Positions 19,847 to 31,728 are shown, counted from the first letter of the stretch. The stretch is DNA of 64,000 bases from Escarpia spicata (GCA_963995525.1 OZ023211.1:60219987-60283986), one strand, 5' to 3'. The notes: generated by a model not told the origin, from the sequence alone. Numbers and translations: made by a program.

Positions 19847-22800
19847 GTATCCTTCCCAGATCATTGCGTTATCACTGACGCAAAGTACCAATCCACTAAT
19901 GTATTGTTTTGATTAATCATTTGGCTAAATTATAATTTTTCTTGGCCACCATATTTTTTTCCAGCTAAATTGGAAGGTCTTCCTTTTTTGTGCAATTTAA
20001 TATTTTAATGGCAGACTTTTAACATGGCACTAGCGGATATCTACTCTCTAATAACGATTGTGTGCAACTTAACACTCTCTTAGCAGGGATATGTGATTTT
20101 GTAAATGTATTACTGTGGACTTGCCATCTTAAATACTAGTGTGTTACGTGTTTTCATGGATGGACACAAGCACACGTAGAATCAACATCCACCTAACACA
20201 CAGTGAACCTCTCATCTAATAATGTTTGATAATATCTCTATATGTACATGTTACTATATAGAACATTGTGTTCAAATCTTAGCAATAACGAAGTATCAGT
20301 TCACAGATTTCAGTCTATTTTCTTGCTCTGATCTCATCCCTACAATATAGATCTTTTGTTGTGATCCCTAACAATTTCTATAGGAGTTTTGAGACATGTG
20401 CCACAGGAGTCGTGTATTTTCACCGATTCTACATCTTCCACTCGTTCCGGGCGTACCACAGATATGTGAGTAGGAATAATAATAATCAATGCAATGTTTT
20501 GCAGCTAAATCCCTGGAAACCCAACTCTAAGGCACATCAAACAAAGCTATTTGGGGATTCTCCGAATTGGTCCACTGTACAGGAGGATTAGGACTGAGAT
20601 GACACATTTACTGTTGTGCCAAAGTTCTTTCTCAGAATTGTGGATTAAGGAGCTGCATGTATAATTTAATTGGTAAATAAAAATTGGGATTAAGCATTTA
20701 CCTACTTCCAGAAAGTATATTTTTAATAGGTGGTTACTACATGAACCGCACATAAATGTAATGATGATTAATTCATTTAGTAATTTTTTTTTTTTAAGTT
20801 TAGAAACTGACTGTCACTTTAAAATTGGGCTTTCTATATTTGCCACCAGGTGACAGCAGCGTGCTGCCTGTTCCTGGCAGGGAAAGTCGAGGAGACACCA
20901 AAGAAATGTAAGGACATCATTCGGATAACCAAAACGATGTTACCAGACTCCCAGTTCACAGTATTTGGAGATGATCCTAAGGTAAGTTGGTGGCTGTACT
21001 CGGGGTATTAAGCTAGTTATGACAAATCGTTTCATCCACCTACTCAAATCTAGGGGGCTTTACAGGTATGTCTTTATTCATTAGTAATCACATTTTCTTC
21101 ATCAGCATAACTAATATTGTCAGTGTGTTTCTAAAAAAAATGCACATCTTAGGTTATTTGCGGATGAAACTTCAAATGTCACTACATGTATAAATGGCAA
21201 GCTTTCCACATTTCACACTGACAATTATGCTGTGCGCTATGTCCAAGTGCATTTTGATTATTTTTATAAGTTCTCTAAAGTTTCTTAACAAATTCATTAT
21301 GTACTGTAATCCAGATTACGCATAGCTCTAATGTACATTAGTCCAACTTAGAATTAAGCTGACAAGTTGATATTTAAAACACATGATTATTTATTGATGA
21401 AGACCTGTCCCACTTTTGTACATATCACCCCGGAACATTATTTCTAGTTGCTGAAGTTACAGATGTTTGAAATGTCTGTGTCTTGACCACTGTCTACAGG
21501 AGGAAGTCATCACTCTAGAGCGGATACTGCTGCAGACCATTAAGTTTGACCTGCAGGTGGACCATCCGTACTCATGGCTACTCAAGTTTGCCAAACTCCT
21601 CAAAGGTGAAACTGTCCTCTGCCTTGTCCCCTCCACTGTCCACTCAACTGGAGATTGGAAGCTAAGAGTGTGTAACCGTCTGGGAATGTGTGTTGTGTTG
21701 AGTGGTACTTGCCAAAAAAAATTTGAACTTCTTAAAAAAAATCACCTGGTGTTGATATTGCATTACCCCCATCAGCTCAATTACTAGTCAGTCTTTCTAT
21801 AAACACAGTCACTATTTTTGCTCCCTCTGTTGGTCGGAGACAAATTGCATTTAATTTAAAATACCATGCTATAGACCCGACACATTTGTTTTGTTCAAAT
21901 CTGCATTTTTTACTTGAAATTCTGTATGAATCTGACATTTCTTATTATTTCATAGGCCTACGGCATTCTGAATTTGAACAAGTGTTATGAAAAATCCATA
22001 GATCTAGTGAAACAGATTAGTTTCCATTGAAAATTTACCTAAACAAATGTGTGCTTCGACTACTTATTGGTTTATATTTGTGTGACGGACACAAGACATT
22101 GTATATATTATTATGATTTGTCTATTTTAAATACGTCTTAAAATATGAATTTGGCCTTGAGTAGCTAAACAAAATCCATGAAAATCTTAATTGCATACAC
22201 AAAATATGTATCCTGTGGCAAGTCTGATAAGGATCCACTCGATTTAGACACTAATTTCCAGAGTAAATTAGTTAGACATAGCTTCACAGAAGAGCATGGC
22301 TATTTGAATGCCAATCGTTGTTGGTAAGTAACCTAAGTGCAATATATTACAGGTGACAAGGCAAAGATCGAAAAGATGGTTCAGATGTCGTGGACCTTCA
22401 TTAATGACAGGTGAGACAAGTTACTTACCCTCTTGTAAGTCTGTGGAGACTTGTCAATAAGTAGCTTTTGTTAGAATCTGCCAATTTATTTCAACCCTGT
22501 CTTGGCTAAAATGGGAGCCAGAGATCATCACTTCTCACTCATCTATCTGTTCTTCCATCTGTTCCAGTCTCTGTACCACTCTCTGTCTCTAATGGGAGTC
22601 AGAGATAATAACTGTCTCACTCATCTCTCTGTTCTTCCTTCTGTTCCAGCCTCTGTACCACTCTCTCCCTCCAATGGGAGCCAGAGATCATCGCTATAGC
22701 ACTAATTTATCTGTCGAGTCGACTCACAAAGTTTGAGATCCAGGACTGGCAGGGCAGACCTCCACACTTCAAGGGCAAGTGGTGGGAGAATATTGTTGAA

Positions 22801-25800
22801 GATATCACACTGGAACTACTCGAAGGTAAAGTGGTGTGGAAACAAGAGCTAGAACCTCTTTGCACTGTGTAGCCTAATCTGGACAGAGAAGCATGTATCA
22901 AGGCTGTGAAAAATAAAATAGTTTTACTTTGTTATGAGTAATAAATCAGAATTATCCATTTTAAACTTGAGTGCATCTACAGGTCTAATGACTTAATGTG
23001 ATGTACTTAATGTTAAATTACATTATATCTGGTGTACATTTTAAGCCAATATAGCTAATACCTGGCAATTTTGATTTCTGTTTAATTTTAACTTTGCATG
23101 TCTGTTGTGCTACCAACATAAACTGTCTTCTTGACCATAATATAAATGTACATATCATCTCTCATTTATACATTTGTTAATGATGATCTTAAATAAATTT
23201 GAGTACCTTGTCTATTTCTGCACTCTACTTGTAGATATATGCCATCAAGTTCTAGACTTGTACTCTTCAAATCCCAAGAAGAAGCAAGATTCACCACCCC
23301 CACCACCCCCAAAACCCCTCGAGGTCCAGTCACCCCACACCGTGGCAAAGAGACCAAGATCGGTACGTTACTATGATCGTATTTGTTAAATTACCCACAT
23401 AGTTGTGTGTGATGATCAAGTCTGCTTATTGTTGGAAAAATTTACATTGTTTGTTTTAATGTAGACTAAAACAGGGTTCGAAATACCAGTAGTCCGAGGA
23501 CTACCAGAAATTCGGTCGGGCTACCGAAGTTGGTGTCAGCGGTAGCCCAACAGGCTACCGCAAAATCCGGGAATATTTTTTTTTATTCGGCCACGTGCGG
23601 GAGATATAAATACATCTACGTTAGACTTGCTAACGCTTTCCGACCCAAGGTGGTTGGCTAATTGAAATTCTACGTAGAAATATATTACCATTGTCGATCT
23701 TCAACAACGGACAACGACATCTATTTATCAAATCTAAAAGTAAATGATCGTCACGACCCACCTGATTACTAAGTAGTTACTTAAAATTGCATGTTAGCCA
23801 ACTAAATTTCTTCAACATAATCAGTGGTTTCGGGTGTATGTTTCCGAAGGCACATTTAAGGCCAGACACGGCAGCTGAAATGACTTCTATCAACAAAGTT
23901 CACTTTTATAAAAAAAATTCATACCTCTAAATCACTTTTCTTGTTAATAAAGTGAGCCCCTATCATTTAATAAATCCCGTTTTAGTTCTCAATAGGCAGA
24001 ATGTGTTCAATAATGCGCAATGTTTAGACCTTAGACTTAGTAACGCTGCCATACATTAACCGTGCGCCATCTTGTTTAGTATGAATAAACGAATACGCCA
24101 ATCCATCCTCTAACTCTTTTCTTAGATGGCATTCCCGCCTTCTTGCCCGTATTTCCGGGAAATCATAATATCTACGAGCACAATTAGACCGACTATCTCC
24201 TTATTTGGTGTTCGTTATTGTGACACGTCAGCATCGGGATGTTCCGCCATGCCTGTGACCTGCGATGATCCGGATAATTCCATATATGGCGTGATGCTTC
24301 TCCCACAGTTCACCATGTTTCTATTTCCGGGGGTAAACAATAATGGCGTCTAGCGAAAGTTTCGACGAAATCAATATGAATCTTGTTTATGCCAAACGTT
24401 ATAAATTTGCCGCAAATCATGCATTTGAGTAGAAAAAGAAAAACGGCATATTTCGACGACACTGCTTAGCGCCGACACTGGCGACGATTCCCGGGGACGA
24501 CGGGGATTGAACAGTGACAGAGATCGTTGCCAATACTGCATCGTGCAATGACATTAAAATGAAAGTTATGCAGTCCTAAAACTAGAAAGGCATGGATACG
24601 ACAATCATATATGGTAAGTCTTACAGAATTATGTTTAGATGTCATATTTCCATGTAAGCAAGTTAGACAATTCAACTACATGTCATGTCATGACTACGTG
24701 TTTATGTCAATTTTGACTTAGCTTTAGATTTCAGCCTTACAGTTATGGTCTATGAGTATTTTGGTATCTTTGCTTTAGTAATAAAAACACTTACTTTTTC
24801 ATAAACTTTACCTCATACTCACATGCTAATTATGTTGTTGTACGCACACACATGCACACGCACGCACGCACGCACACGCACGCACGCACACACACACACA
24901 CACATAAAAAGTATATCTTTATTTGTATATATATATACAAGAACACATGCATGCATGCACAGTACATTTCCATTAGGCAAGTTTGTTATTGATACATGAT
25001 ATATTTCATTTCAGCTTCACTGGTGCATGATTGACTTGGCTCGCATAAGTGGCCTTCTTCAGACGGTGGAGTGTCCCCAAGGAGGAGGAGGAAGGACCAG
25101 CACATGAATGTTACAGTCCTGTTCTTCATATTAATCAATTTCGATCAATCCTCATTGGTGTTATCAGATGCATGACACTTCAGTTTTTACTTTATAATAT
25201 TAATAATGATAAATGGAGTTGACGCTGCCAGCACATTCTGCTGACTGCAAGAGGGGATTCTCGCAAGCCAAGCTTGTGAAGAACGACTGGCAAAGCAAGC
25301 TCTGTGACACCGCCGTCACTGACAGTGGTGCTGCACACCCCTACTGAGGCCAAATACGATCCAGAAGATGCTGTGTGCCACTGGAATGCGAAGACTGTGC
25401 GTTGACCGAATCAGATGTTTGGTGGCAACAAAAAAGACAGCGACAGAGAGGACTGTGACAGTTACCTGGCGGCAGCTCTTGCCAGGTTGGCAGAGTCTCC
25501 TGAGTGAGCTAGATGAGCTCAGCAGGCTTGCCCATGAGTGGCGCTTTTGTTAGTGTATATTATTATGTTATTGGTGTTGGTGTATATTTGTTGTTTGGTG
25601 CATTAAATGTTCGATTTTAGATTTTTTTAGATTTTTTGTTCGGCGCATTATTTTGCTAAAACATTTGGGTATTTGTGGGCTACCAGGTATCTCTGTGGAC
25701 TACCAGATTTTCCAACCAGGTAGTCCTGCTGTCTACCAGAATTTTTGGAGTTATTTCTACTTCTCTAAAATGTTTAAACACCATTGCATTGACATAATCA

Positions 25801-27303
25801 TCTGATCTGAACTGTTTCCTGTAAACTATTTTATTCTAAAAAAATTACCACCAAACTATATTTTAAAGAACTATAATTTGCTAGTATAATTTGATGGTAA
25901 TCTGTAAAATTTGATTGAATTGACTTGAACACATCGTGTTTATGTTGCATGATGAACGACAATACAGTTATTACTAAACTGATTGATTAAGTTATATTAC
26001 AAACTTTGGGGTTTATTAAAACACATTGCAATATGCAGTGTAATGTTTGATATAGTGTTTGCAATGTATGATTTTATGAAAGAGAAATCAGCTAAACGGT
26101 GTCTTTAGCACACTTATATCATGCTAACATGTTCAATGTGTTATCATTCAACAGAACACACGAATCAGCTCACCAAAATGTCACACATTGTAATGTGAAT
26201 AACAGCAAATACGAATTATGTGTTATTAGGAAAATAAAAATAATGTTATCTTATTACTAAATAACAAATAAAAAGTGTTATCCTTCATTCCCCGTTGGCC
26301 TTCACGCCCATTGACCTTCATCCTCCGTTCACCTTCATCTCCCGTTGACGTTCTTGGCGGTCTCTTGCAGCCGACAACCCAAGATGTGCGACGAACGTCC
26401 CACGGATCAATCGGTCAGCCGCAGCGAGCGAAGGCGACAAAGCTGGAGGACACACGCCGGACCTTCACACCGACTTCAGCCGTCGACAAGATGGCGGTAG
26501 GCCCCGTGCCATCGGTGCTGGCCGTGAGCAGTCAGCCACAGACGGTGCCGCCGCTCGCCAACACGGCCTTGCCGCCGCCGTCCAACAAGAGCAACCCGTA
26601 TGTGTCCTCTAAGATGTACGCGTCGTCATTCATGTCTCAAGAAGGCTCGCAGAACATCCAGTCTCTGATCGGCGGCGCCATTCCGCCTACCGCGGCGTAC
26701 CCGCCACCGACGCAGTACACGCAGGCGCCACCCGCCATGCCGATGACGTCATATCCTGCGCAGCCGCAGCAGATGGCGTATCAGCCGCCACCGACGGTGT
26801 ATCAGACACAGACAGGATACCAGCAGCAGGCGTACCAGCCGTACCAGGCAAGCACACAGGTGTCATACAGCCAACCCATGCCTGGGTATGACGCGTCAGT
26901 CGCGGCGACGCAGTACCCGCAGTCGGGATACGCAGGGCATTACACTGCTGCAGCACCCAGCTACCCTGCGCCATACCCGGCAGCACAACCTGCACCACAG
27001 GCTCCGCAGTATCAGACCGCACCACCGCCAGCGCAAGCCCCGCAGTACCCCGCCTATCCCCCGCCCACGCAACCCCCGCCGGCGCCCGTCAACGCCGGCG
27101 GCTATCAGGGCATGGGGGTGCCGATGCAGGGCTACAACCCCGCACACACAACGGCTTCTCCTCAACTCACAAACCCCGGTCAACCACAAATCAGGATGAC
27201 TGGTCAACATTCGAACAGAATGGACCGGCCTGCAACTGGTCACCCTCTGGTCAGACTCACTGGCCGCACTAACAAAAAATCTAGGGTTAAATCTCATAAC
27301 TAG
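19710..27303 (+). CDS. CCNK: Cyclin K
   Basis: Cyclin K is the nuclear cyclin partner of CDK12/CDK13, which phosphorylate the RNA polymerase II C-terminal domain; that role is family knowledge. Eight exons join in consistent phase: 19710-19846, 20384-20465, 20850-20981, 21500-21605, 22353-22410, 22650-22825, 23235-23362 and 26371-27303. They encode 583 residues, close to the human length of about 580. First cyclin box: KPCWYF-type start, [60 protein letters not shown]. Second box: [44 protein letters not shown]. The last exon is the typical Pro/Gln/Tyr-rich tail. The ATG directly follows an acceptor, so it is either the start after a noncoding exon or an internal Met of a slightly longer protein. 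Confidence 0.95.
19847..20383. other. CCNK intron 1
   Basis: AT-rich intron with nothing recognisable. Confidence 0.5.
20384..20465 (+). CDS. CCNK: CCNK coding exon 2
   Basis: 82 bases. [28 protein letters not shown]: cyclin-box helix with the invariant YFHRF. Acceptor CTATAG, donor GTGAGT. Confidence 0.95.
20850..20981 (+). CDS. CCNK: CCNK coding exon 3
   Basis: 132 bases, phase 0 at both ends. [44 protein letters not shown]. Near-identical to vertebrate cyclin K. Donor GTAAGT. Confidence 0.96.
20982..21499. other. CCNK intron 3
   Basis: AT-rich, nothing recognisable. An ORF starting at 21467 is exon 4 read from upstream intron. Confidence 0.5.
21500..21605 (+). CDS. CCNK: CCNK coding exon 4
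   Basis: 106 bases. [35 protein letters not shown], the end of the first cyclin box. Donor GTGAAA. Confidence 0.96.
21928..22085 (+). repeat. Dispersed repeat, inverted partner of 19317-19485
   Basis: In CCNK intron 4. Shares TAGGCCTACGGCATTCTGAA, TCCATAGATCTAGTGAAAC and TTGGTTTATATTTGTGTGAC with the reverse complement of the 19317 copy. Confidence 0.85.
22353..22410 (+). CDS. CCNK: CCNK coding exon 5
   Basis: 58 bases. [20 protein letters not shown] across its two junctions. Acceptor ATTACAG, donor GTGAGAC. Confidence 0.94.
22508..22680 (+). repeat. Tandem copies of the CCNK exon 6 splice acceptor region
   Basis: A unit of 81-82 bases holding TCTGTTCCAG, TCTGTACCACTCTCT and AATGGGAG is repeated: AATGGGAG at 22510, 22592 and 22673 (the last inside the exon), acceptor-like CTGTTCCAG at 22567 and 22649. 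Confidence 0.9.
22650..22825 (+). CDS. CCNK: CCNK coding exon 6
   Basis: 176 bases. [55 protein letters not shown]: second cyclin box. The true acceptor is CTTCTGTTCCAG at 22638-22649; two upstream partial copies of this exon start lie in the intron. Confidence 0.95.
22826..23234. other. CCNK intron 6
   Basis: AT-rich, nothing recognisable. A minus-strand ORF at 22707-22901 is antisense to exon 6. Confidence 0.5.
23235..23362 (+). CDS. CCNK: CCNK coding exon 7
   Basis: 128 bases. [20 protein letters not shown], then six prolines, [17 protein letters not shown]. It joins the end of the cyclin box to the low-complexity tail. Donor GTACGT. Confidence 0.94.
24845..24905. repeat. CA/GCAC microsatellite
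   Basis: ACACACATGCACACGCACGC followed by interrupted (CACG)n and (CA)n. Confidence 0.85.
25205..25560 (+). pseudogene. C-terminal remnant of a hAT-like transposase (ZNF862-like)
   Basis: One frame reads [30 protein letters not shown], the block before the hAT dimerisation region (usually SxECxRxFS). A second frame then reads [15 protein letters not shown], a stop, and [21 protein letters not shown]. The frameshift and stop show it is dead. The family call rests on the SADCKRGFS block only. Confidence 0.6.
25761..26370. other. CCNK intron 7, right part
   Basis: AT-rich, ending in a pyrimidine-rich acceptor GGTCTCTTGCAG at 26370. A run of CGTTGACCTTCA-type phrases near 26290-26350 is weakly repetitive. 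Confidence 0.5.
26371..27303 (+). CDS. CCNK: CCNK coding exon 8, low-complexity C-terminal tail
   Basis: 933 bases including the stop TAG. After [18 protein letters not shown] comes a serine-threonine stretch, then [24 protein letters not shown], which corresponds to the SSYMSGEGYQSLQSM block of vertebrates, then Pro/Gln/Tyr/Ala-rich repeats. The end, [12 protein letters not shown], lacks the proline-rich finish of human cyclin K. GC content jumps here relative to the introns. Long antisense ORFs are shadows. Confidence 0.93.
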   Translation, partial: PTTQDVRRTSHGSIGQPQRAKATKLEDTRRTFTPTSAVDKMAVGPVPSVLAVSSQPQTVPPLANTALPPPSNKSNPYVSSKMYASSFMSQEGSQNIQSLIGGAIPPTAAYPPPTQYTQAPPAMPMTSYPAQPQQMAYQPPPTVYQTQTGYQQQAYQPYQASTQVSYSQPMPGYDASVAATQYPQSGYAGHYTAAAPSYPAPYPAAQPAPQAPQYQTAPPPAQAPQYPAYPPPTQPPPAPVNAGGYQGMGVPMQGYNPAHTTASPQLTNPGQPQIRMTGQHSNRMDRPATGHPLVRLTGRTNKKSRVKSHN

Positions 27304-27544
27304 CACCAAGAATATCTAGCCAGTTTCAGCAAGCATTAGCAAATGAATATCACAGAATGCCACACTGCTGCAAAATAACGTTCCGTTTTTGTTGATGTGC
27401 TGATTAAAAGTTTACCCCTAAATGTCTGTTCGTTGGTTTTATCACTTCGGAAGTTGGCGAAATTGAATCGGACTATTTTAGCTGGACCATTCATCACTGG
27501 ATGTATACAATATTTGTTTGGTGCATTCACGTGTATGCTATGTA

Positions 27545-27550
27545 AATAAA
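27545..27550 (+). terminator. CCNK polyadenylation signal AATAAA
   Basis: AATAAA 242 bases after the CCNK stop codon, a usual distance for a short 3' UTR. Confidence 0.6.
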
Positions 27551-28630
27551 AGTTATTTCTCGTTCTTGACGCTTTAATGTGTAGACGCGGCATCGATGGC
27601 ATGCCTACTGAGCCCAAGATCTATCTTGCAACATGCTTATATAGTGATCATGATAAGTTCATTCAGTTGCATACAACAAATATATTTTATTTCAGTGTAT
27701 CCGCATTAGTGCCCTGTCGTATCACTCCATCTGTTGACGATTTTAATACCGCTTGTCGATTTTGAGATTGACAAACCCTTTTTATTGATGCACCTCTGAG
27801 TATGGTTTCCGAGGATTTAGGCGCAAAAGAAGTTACCTTATTATTAGTAGTACGATTTCCTAACGTGTATGCCGGTGTGGCACGTTGAAAACAGTGGAAA
27901 CACGGTAGATTTTTCTATTTCTTTGTGTTTGTTTGTCCATAAACAGACAAAGTACGTATCGGGTAGAGGGAGGTCGTGGTTCTCCGGCAAGCGATGAAGC
28001 TTTGTAATATATAAACATGGGGTTGGGAATTTTGGTAATACAGGTTACATAGCGATTAAAAGCGAAACTATTGACACTAGACTGATGTTATAAACCTCGT
28101 CGTGTCAACAATAAATTCATGGAGTGCGAGTAGCGTAGCATAAAATGCTGCAGTTGTAAAATAATGCAGATCCGGCACTTAATGCGTATGTCTGGAAACT
28201 AAAGTTCCCTGTGTAAGGAAATATTCCCCCAAAAAATTCGATTATTTTACCACCAAAATGTAATATAAGTTTTGGTTTTTTGTAGAAAATTTATGCTGAA
28301 ACACCTTAGTTGCCTAGCAAAAATATTTCCACGTATATTCTTCCAAATATTTCAGATAAGCAACATTCTAATATTTTTTCACCCATTCCATCGCCAATAT
28401 TCATAATAACGCTTAGATTCATATTATTGTGAGGGTGGGCAAAGTTAATAACTATGGAGATGGACTTGATGCCCATGTATCGTTTTGTTCCCCCGCAGAT
28501 CCTAAATACACCCCTGCATCTTAGACTTAGTAGGTTATAGGCTACATCTAGGTTAGTAAAATTATAAGTATTTTTGACAATATTACAAAAGTATAGCTTA
28601 TACAGGGCGGTCGTTATGTAATAGTTGGGA
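27551..28630. other. Intergenic region after CCNK
   Basis: Nothing recognisable. ORFs at 27336 and 27577 show no domain. Confidence 0.5.
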
Positions 28631-28631
28631 A

Positions 28632-29205
28632 CTTAACCCTAACCATAAATAACCCCAACTATCATCAACGATGACCCTAACCGTAACTAATAATAATAGC
28701 CTTAACATAGTTAATAACATTTGACACTAACTATTGATTCTCATCATTGGATTGGTTATAATGATTATATATATAATCATATCCCACCATAGCTTACTCC
28801 AGCCATAACTAATTATAATAATAATATCCCATATGAATAATTATATTTCACATTAACAATTTATTCCCATCATGTGACTGGTTCCAACGATTACGCTAAC
28901 CCCAATCATAACTGACTCCCGCCATAACTAATAATTATAACCATAATCCTCATGAATAATGATATTTCACACTAACTAGTTAGTCCCCTCATCCGACTGG
29001 TTCCAACGATTACTTTAACCCCAACCATAGCTTATGATAATATCTTTAATCTAATTAATAAGGATATTTCACATTAACTATTTATTCTCATCATTTGATT
29101 GGTTATAACGACAATATAATATATATACAAAACCCTAACTCACCATGATTGTCTCTAACCATAACTAATAATAATAATAATTTTAACACTAATAGATAAT
29201 TATTT
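28632..29205 (+). repeat. Degenerate minisatellite, about 105-125-bp period
   Basis: The phrase TCATCxxxxGACTGGTTxxAACGATTA recurs near 28742, 28867, 28985 and 29088, each followed by CCAACCATAACTAATAATAAT-like sequence. Copies are diverged. It ends at the LINE junction at 29212. Confidence 0.75.
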
Positions 29206-29211
29206 ATTCCA

Positions 29212-29706
29212 CAAGAAGGACATAGATATGCTAGAAAGAGTACAGAGGAGAGCGACTAAAATGATACCAAAACTGAGGGATCTTAGTTATGAAAAACGCC
29301 TAAAAGAATATGGTTTAACAACACTAGAGACCAGGAGATTGAGAGGAGATCAGATAAAAGTGTTTAAAATATTGAATGGTTATGAAAATATTGATAGAAA
29401 TATGTTTTTTTCAGTTAAGAAAGATAGAAAGACTACAGGACATGAAGTTACATTAGTAAAGGAGCAGTGTAGATTAGACGTAAGAAAGTTCTAATTTTCA
29501 CAAAGGACTGTGAATGAATGGAACAGATTATCTGATGATTGTGTGGGTGCTAGTAGTGTGAATATGTTCAAAAATAAAATCGACACACCTCAGAAGGGCT
29601 GGTTATATGTAGATAAATGGGTTGGACTCTCGATAAGCCAAAGGGTTTCCTTGTCCACCTGCCATCTAGAGTTAATTATCTGGATGGCAATCTTGTTAAA
29701 TCTTGT
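29212..29706 (+). mobile_element. 3' end of the CR1-like LINE, second copy
   Basis: Starts abruptly at the segment matching 4430 of the 2500-4945 copy. It keeps MLERVQRRATKMIPKLRDLS in one frame of 88 codons, breaks near 29493, resumes with NEWNRLSDDCVGASSVNMFK and ends with the same 3' UTR. Overall it is closer to an intact C-terminus than the first copy. Confidence 0.92.
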
Positions 29707-29719
29707 TACAATATACTGA

Positions 29720-29852
29720 CGGTAGTGTTTTGAAATTGGGTAGTGTTTTGAGCGTACGTATGGGTAGTGTTTTGAACTTAACATTAGTGTTTTGCGCGGC
29801 GCGTACTTTCAAAACACTACCGTAGTGTTTTCAGCGGGGTAGTATTTTGAGC
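29720..29852. repeat. Cluster of GTAGTGTTTTGA motifs with a hairpin
   Basis: Seven variants of GTAGTGTTTTGA in about 130 bases (near 29722, 29740, 29764, 29785, 29822, 29840, and inverted at 29809), six direct and one inverted. The inverted one forms a hairpin CAAAACACTAC-C-GTAGTGTTTTC at 29810-29832. It lies directly after the LINE end. Confidence 0.75.
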
Positions 29853-30539
29853 GTCATACACCGGAAACCAGCCCGCACAAGCCGCGTCAAAGAGAACGTA
29901 CTAGTAGTGATATTGCACCCTTAACACAGGAAATGCATCAAAAGATCAAAGGATTTTTGTATTTTGCTGAGCTAAGCAATTTTTATCAATAATTAATTAA
30001 CTGATTAACTAGTTAACTAATTAACAAATACATTAATTAAGTAATTAACTAATAGTATATGAGTCACCAAACCCTCTAAAACCACCGTAGAGAGTTTGAG
30101 AAACCCTTTACTTGGGGTGGAGGTGCTGTATCTCCCTAGCCGCAAACGTCGCTTTATCTTAATTGATTTTCATAATCGTGACCGATTTCTAACGGCGCTG
30201 TGTCAATTCCAGTATGATGTGGAACAGAACCAGACAGGCGTTTGTATGGTTCTAGTAAGCCTTTTGCTAACAGTTAATTTTAGCAACCTTTGTTGTAACA
30301 CAGCGGAGCCATTAGCCAGCTGCTATGTTTCGATGTAGTGGATTTGTCCAATGACGCGACTGTTTCATGCAACGTTATTCTAACAGAGCTATAGGAAAGC
30401 CAGGGAGTAAAGCCAGTTTGGGCCTATAAGACAAGCTTGTTGGAGGTAAGTTTGTGGTATATTGTCAACGTAAGCGTGCTGATTCACATACTGCTTACTG
30501 TGATTAACAACAAAAGACAGCCACCACTAGTGTGTTCTT

Positions 30540-30850
30540 CTTGTTGTATGCGTAATGTTGCTCGGTGCATGCCGAGTAGGTAGTGGTTATGCATGACAAA
30601 GTCTACTTTCAGTATTTATTGTTATTTCGACTCATAGTCCAACCCCGAAGTGTCCACTATCCACACCTCTAGTTCGCAAGGTATGTTAGTAAAGCCTATG
30701 TTCGTGGAGGCTCGGGTCTACAAGGCACGCCGAGTACGGAGTGGTTATCAACGACACATCTACTTACAGTAGTATATTCAGTATTTATTGTATTTCCACA
30801 GTTATTCCGACTCATAGTCCGAATCACTTTGGGGGTCTGGTATCCATACT
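30540..30850 (+). repeat. Tandem duplication, about 165 bases
   Basis: GCCGAGTAGGTAGTGGTTAT ... TTCGACTCATAGTCC near 30573-30640 recurs as GCCGAGTACGGAGTGGTTAT ... TTCCGACTCATAGTCC near 30730-30822, with a short insertion in the second copy. Confidence 0.65.
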
Positions 30851-31728
30851 TCTTCATCTCCGTCCCAATATGATGATGGCAACCTATCTTCGTCTTCTTC
30901 AGTCTCACTGCAGACAAAAGGTAAGTCTCTGATAGGTAAAACTATATGTACCGCTTCTTTTATATAATACCTGGTATTCATTGTGGTGCATTACAGTACA
31001 GACCCCATACCATATGGCACCCTTATAACAAAGCTGTGTGTCATCATGTCAACTTACTCGATATCTCTCTCGTCGTCGTCGTCATCTCCGGCCCCATTCT
31101 CTTCTTCTTCTCCAGCTGCTCTACAAATAGAAGGTAAGGTAAGTTAAGGATTTAAAAAATTGTATGATATAAGCTCCTTTGTTTAAAACAGGCTGCAGCA
31201 TACTTTATTGTAAGTTTTAATTGTCATGAGAATATACCCACGTGAACATCCTTGTGGAACTCGTCGGCAACGTCGATCGTTGGGCGTACATGCTGCAGCA
31301 AAGACTAACTACCCGTGCGGAAGCAAAGCCTGCTCGTCGAGCTCACTCTCTCTGTCGTCGGTGGGAGAACTATTAAAGAGAGATGAACCGCTCTGCGGGT
31401 TTATAGGGCACTATGAAGCGGGATCGAGCGATAGTCGTCGTAGCAGCAGCAGTCGGGTTCTTTTTGTTCGTTATTATATAACGTGTTAGGTAGTCATCTT
31501 CCTCCTCCTGGTGCAACGGGGGTCTCGTTGTACACAACGACAAGCCATGGGAGGTTGACAACGCAACTTACTAAACCGCGTCTACATCGACCCGAAACAT
31601 GTGGGGAGTTACAGGGGCGCCGACGTCTTGCACCGAGCGATCCTAGTACCGAAACGAACCGTCAAGCAGTGGTTGTTGGAGCGGGACACCTATTCCCTTC
31701 ACAAACCGGTGAAATGCCGTTTCAAGCG

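Larger units (their letters stand above)
23474..25760 (+). mobile_element. Composite repeat carrying a hAT-like transposase remnant, in CCNK intron 7
   Basis: The left edge (23474-23575) and right edge (25676-25760) both contain CTACCAG/GGTAGTCC/GGCTACC phrases, some as short palindromes such as GGTAGCCCAACAGGCTACC. Between them lie a CA/GCAC microsatellite and a transposase-like C-terminus. That this is one element is an inference. Confidence 0.5.

Noticed and set aside
26687..27309. Antisense ORFs of 112 and 137 codons
   Set aside because: Shadows of the GC-rich last CCNK exon.
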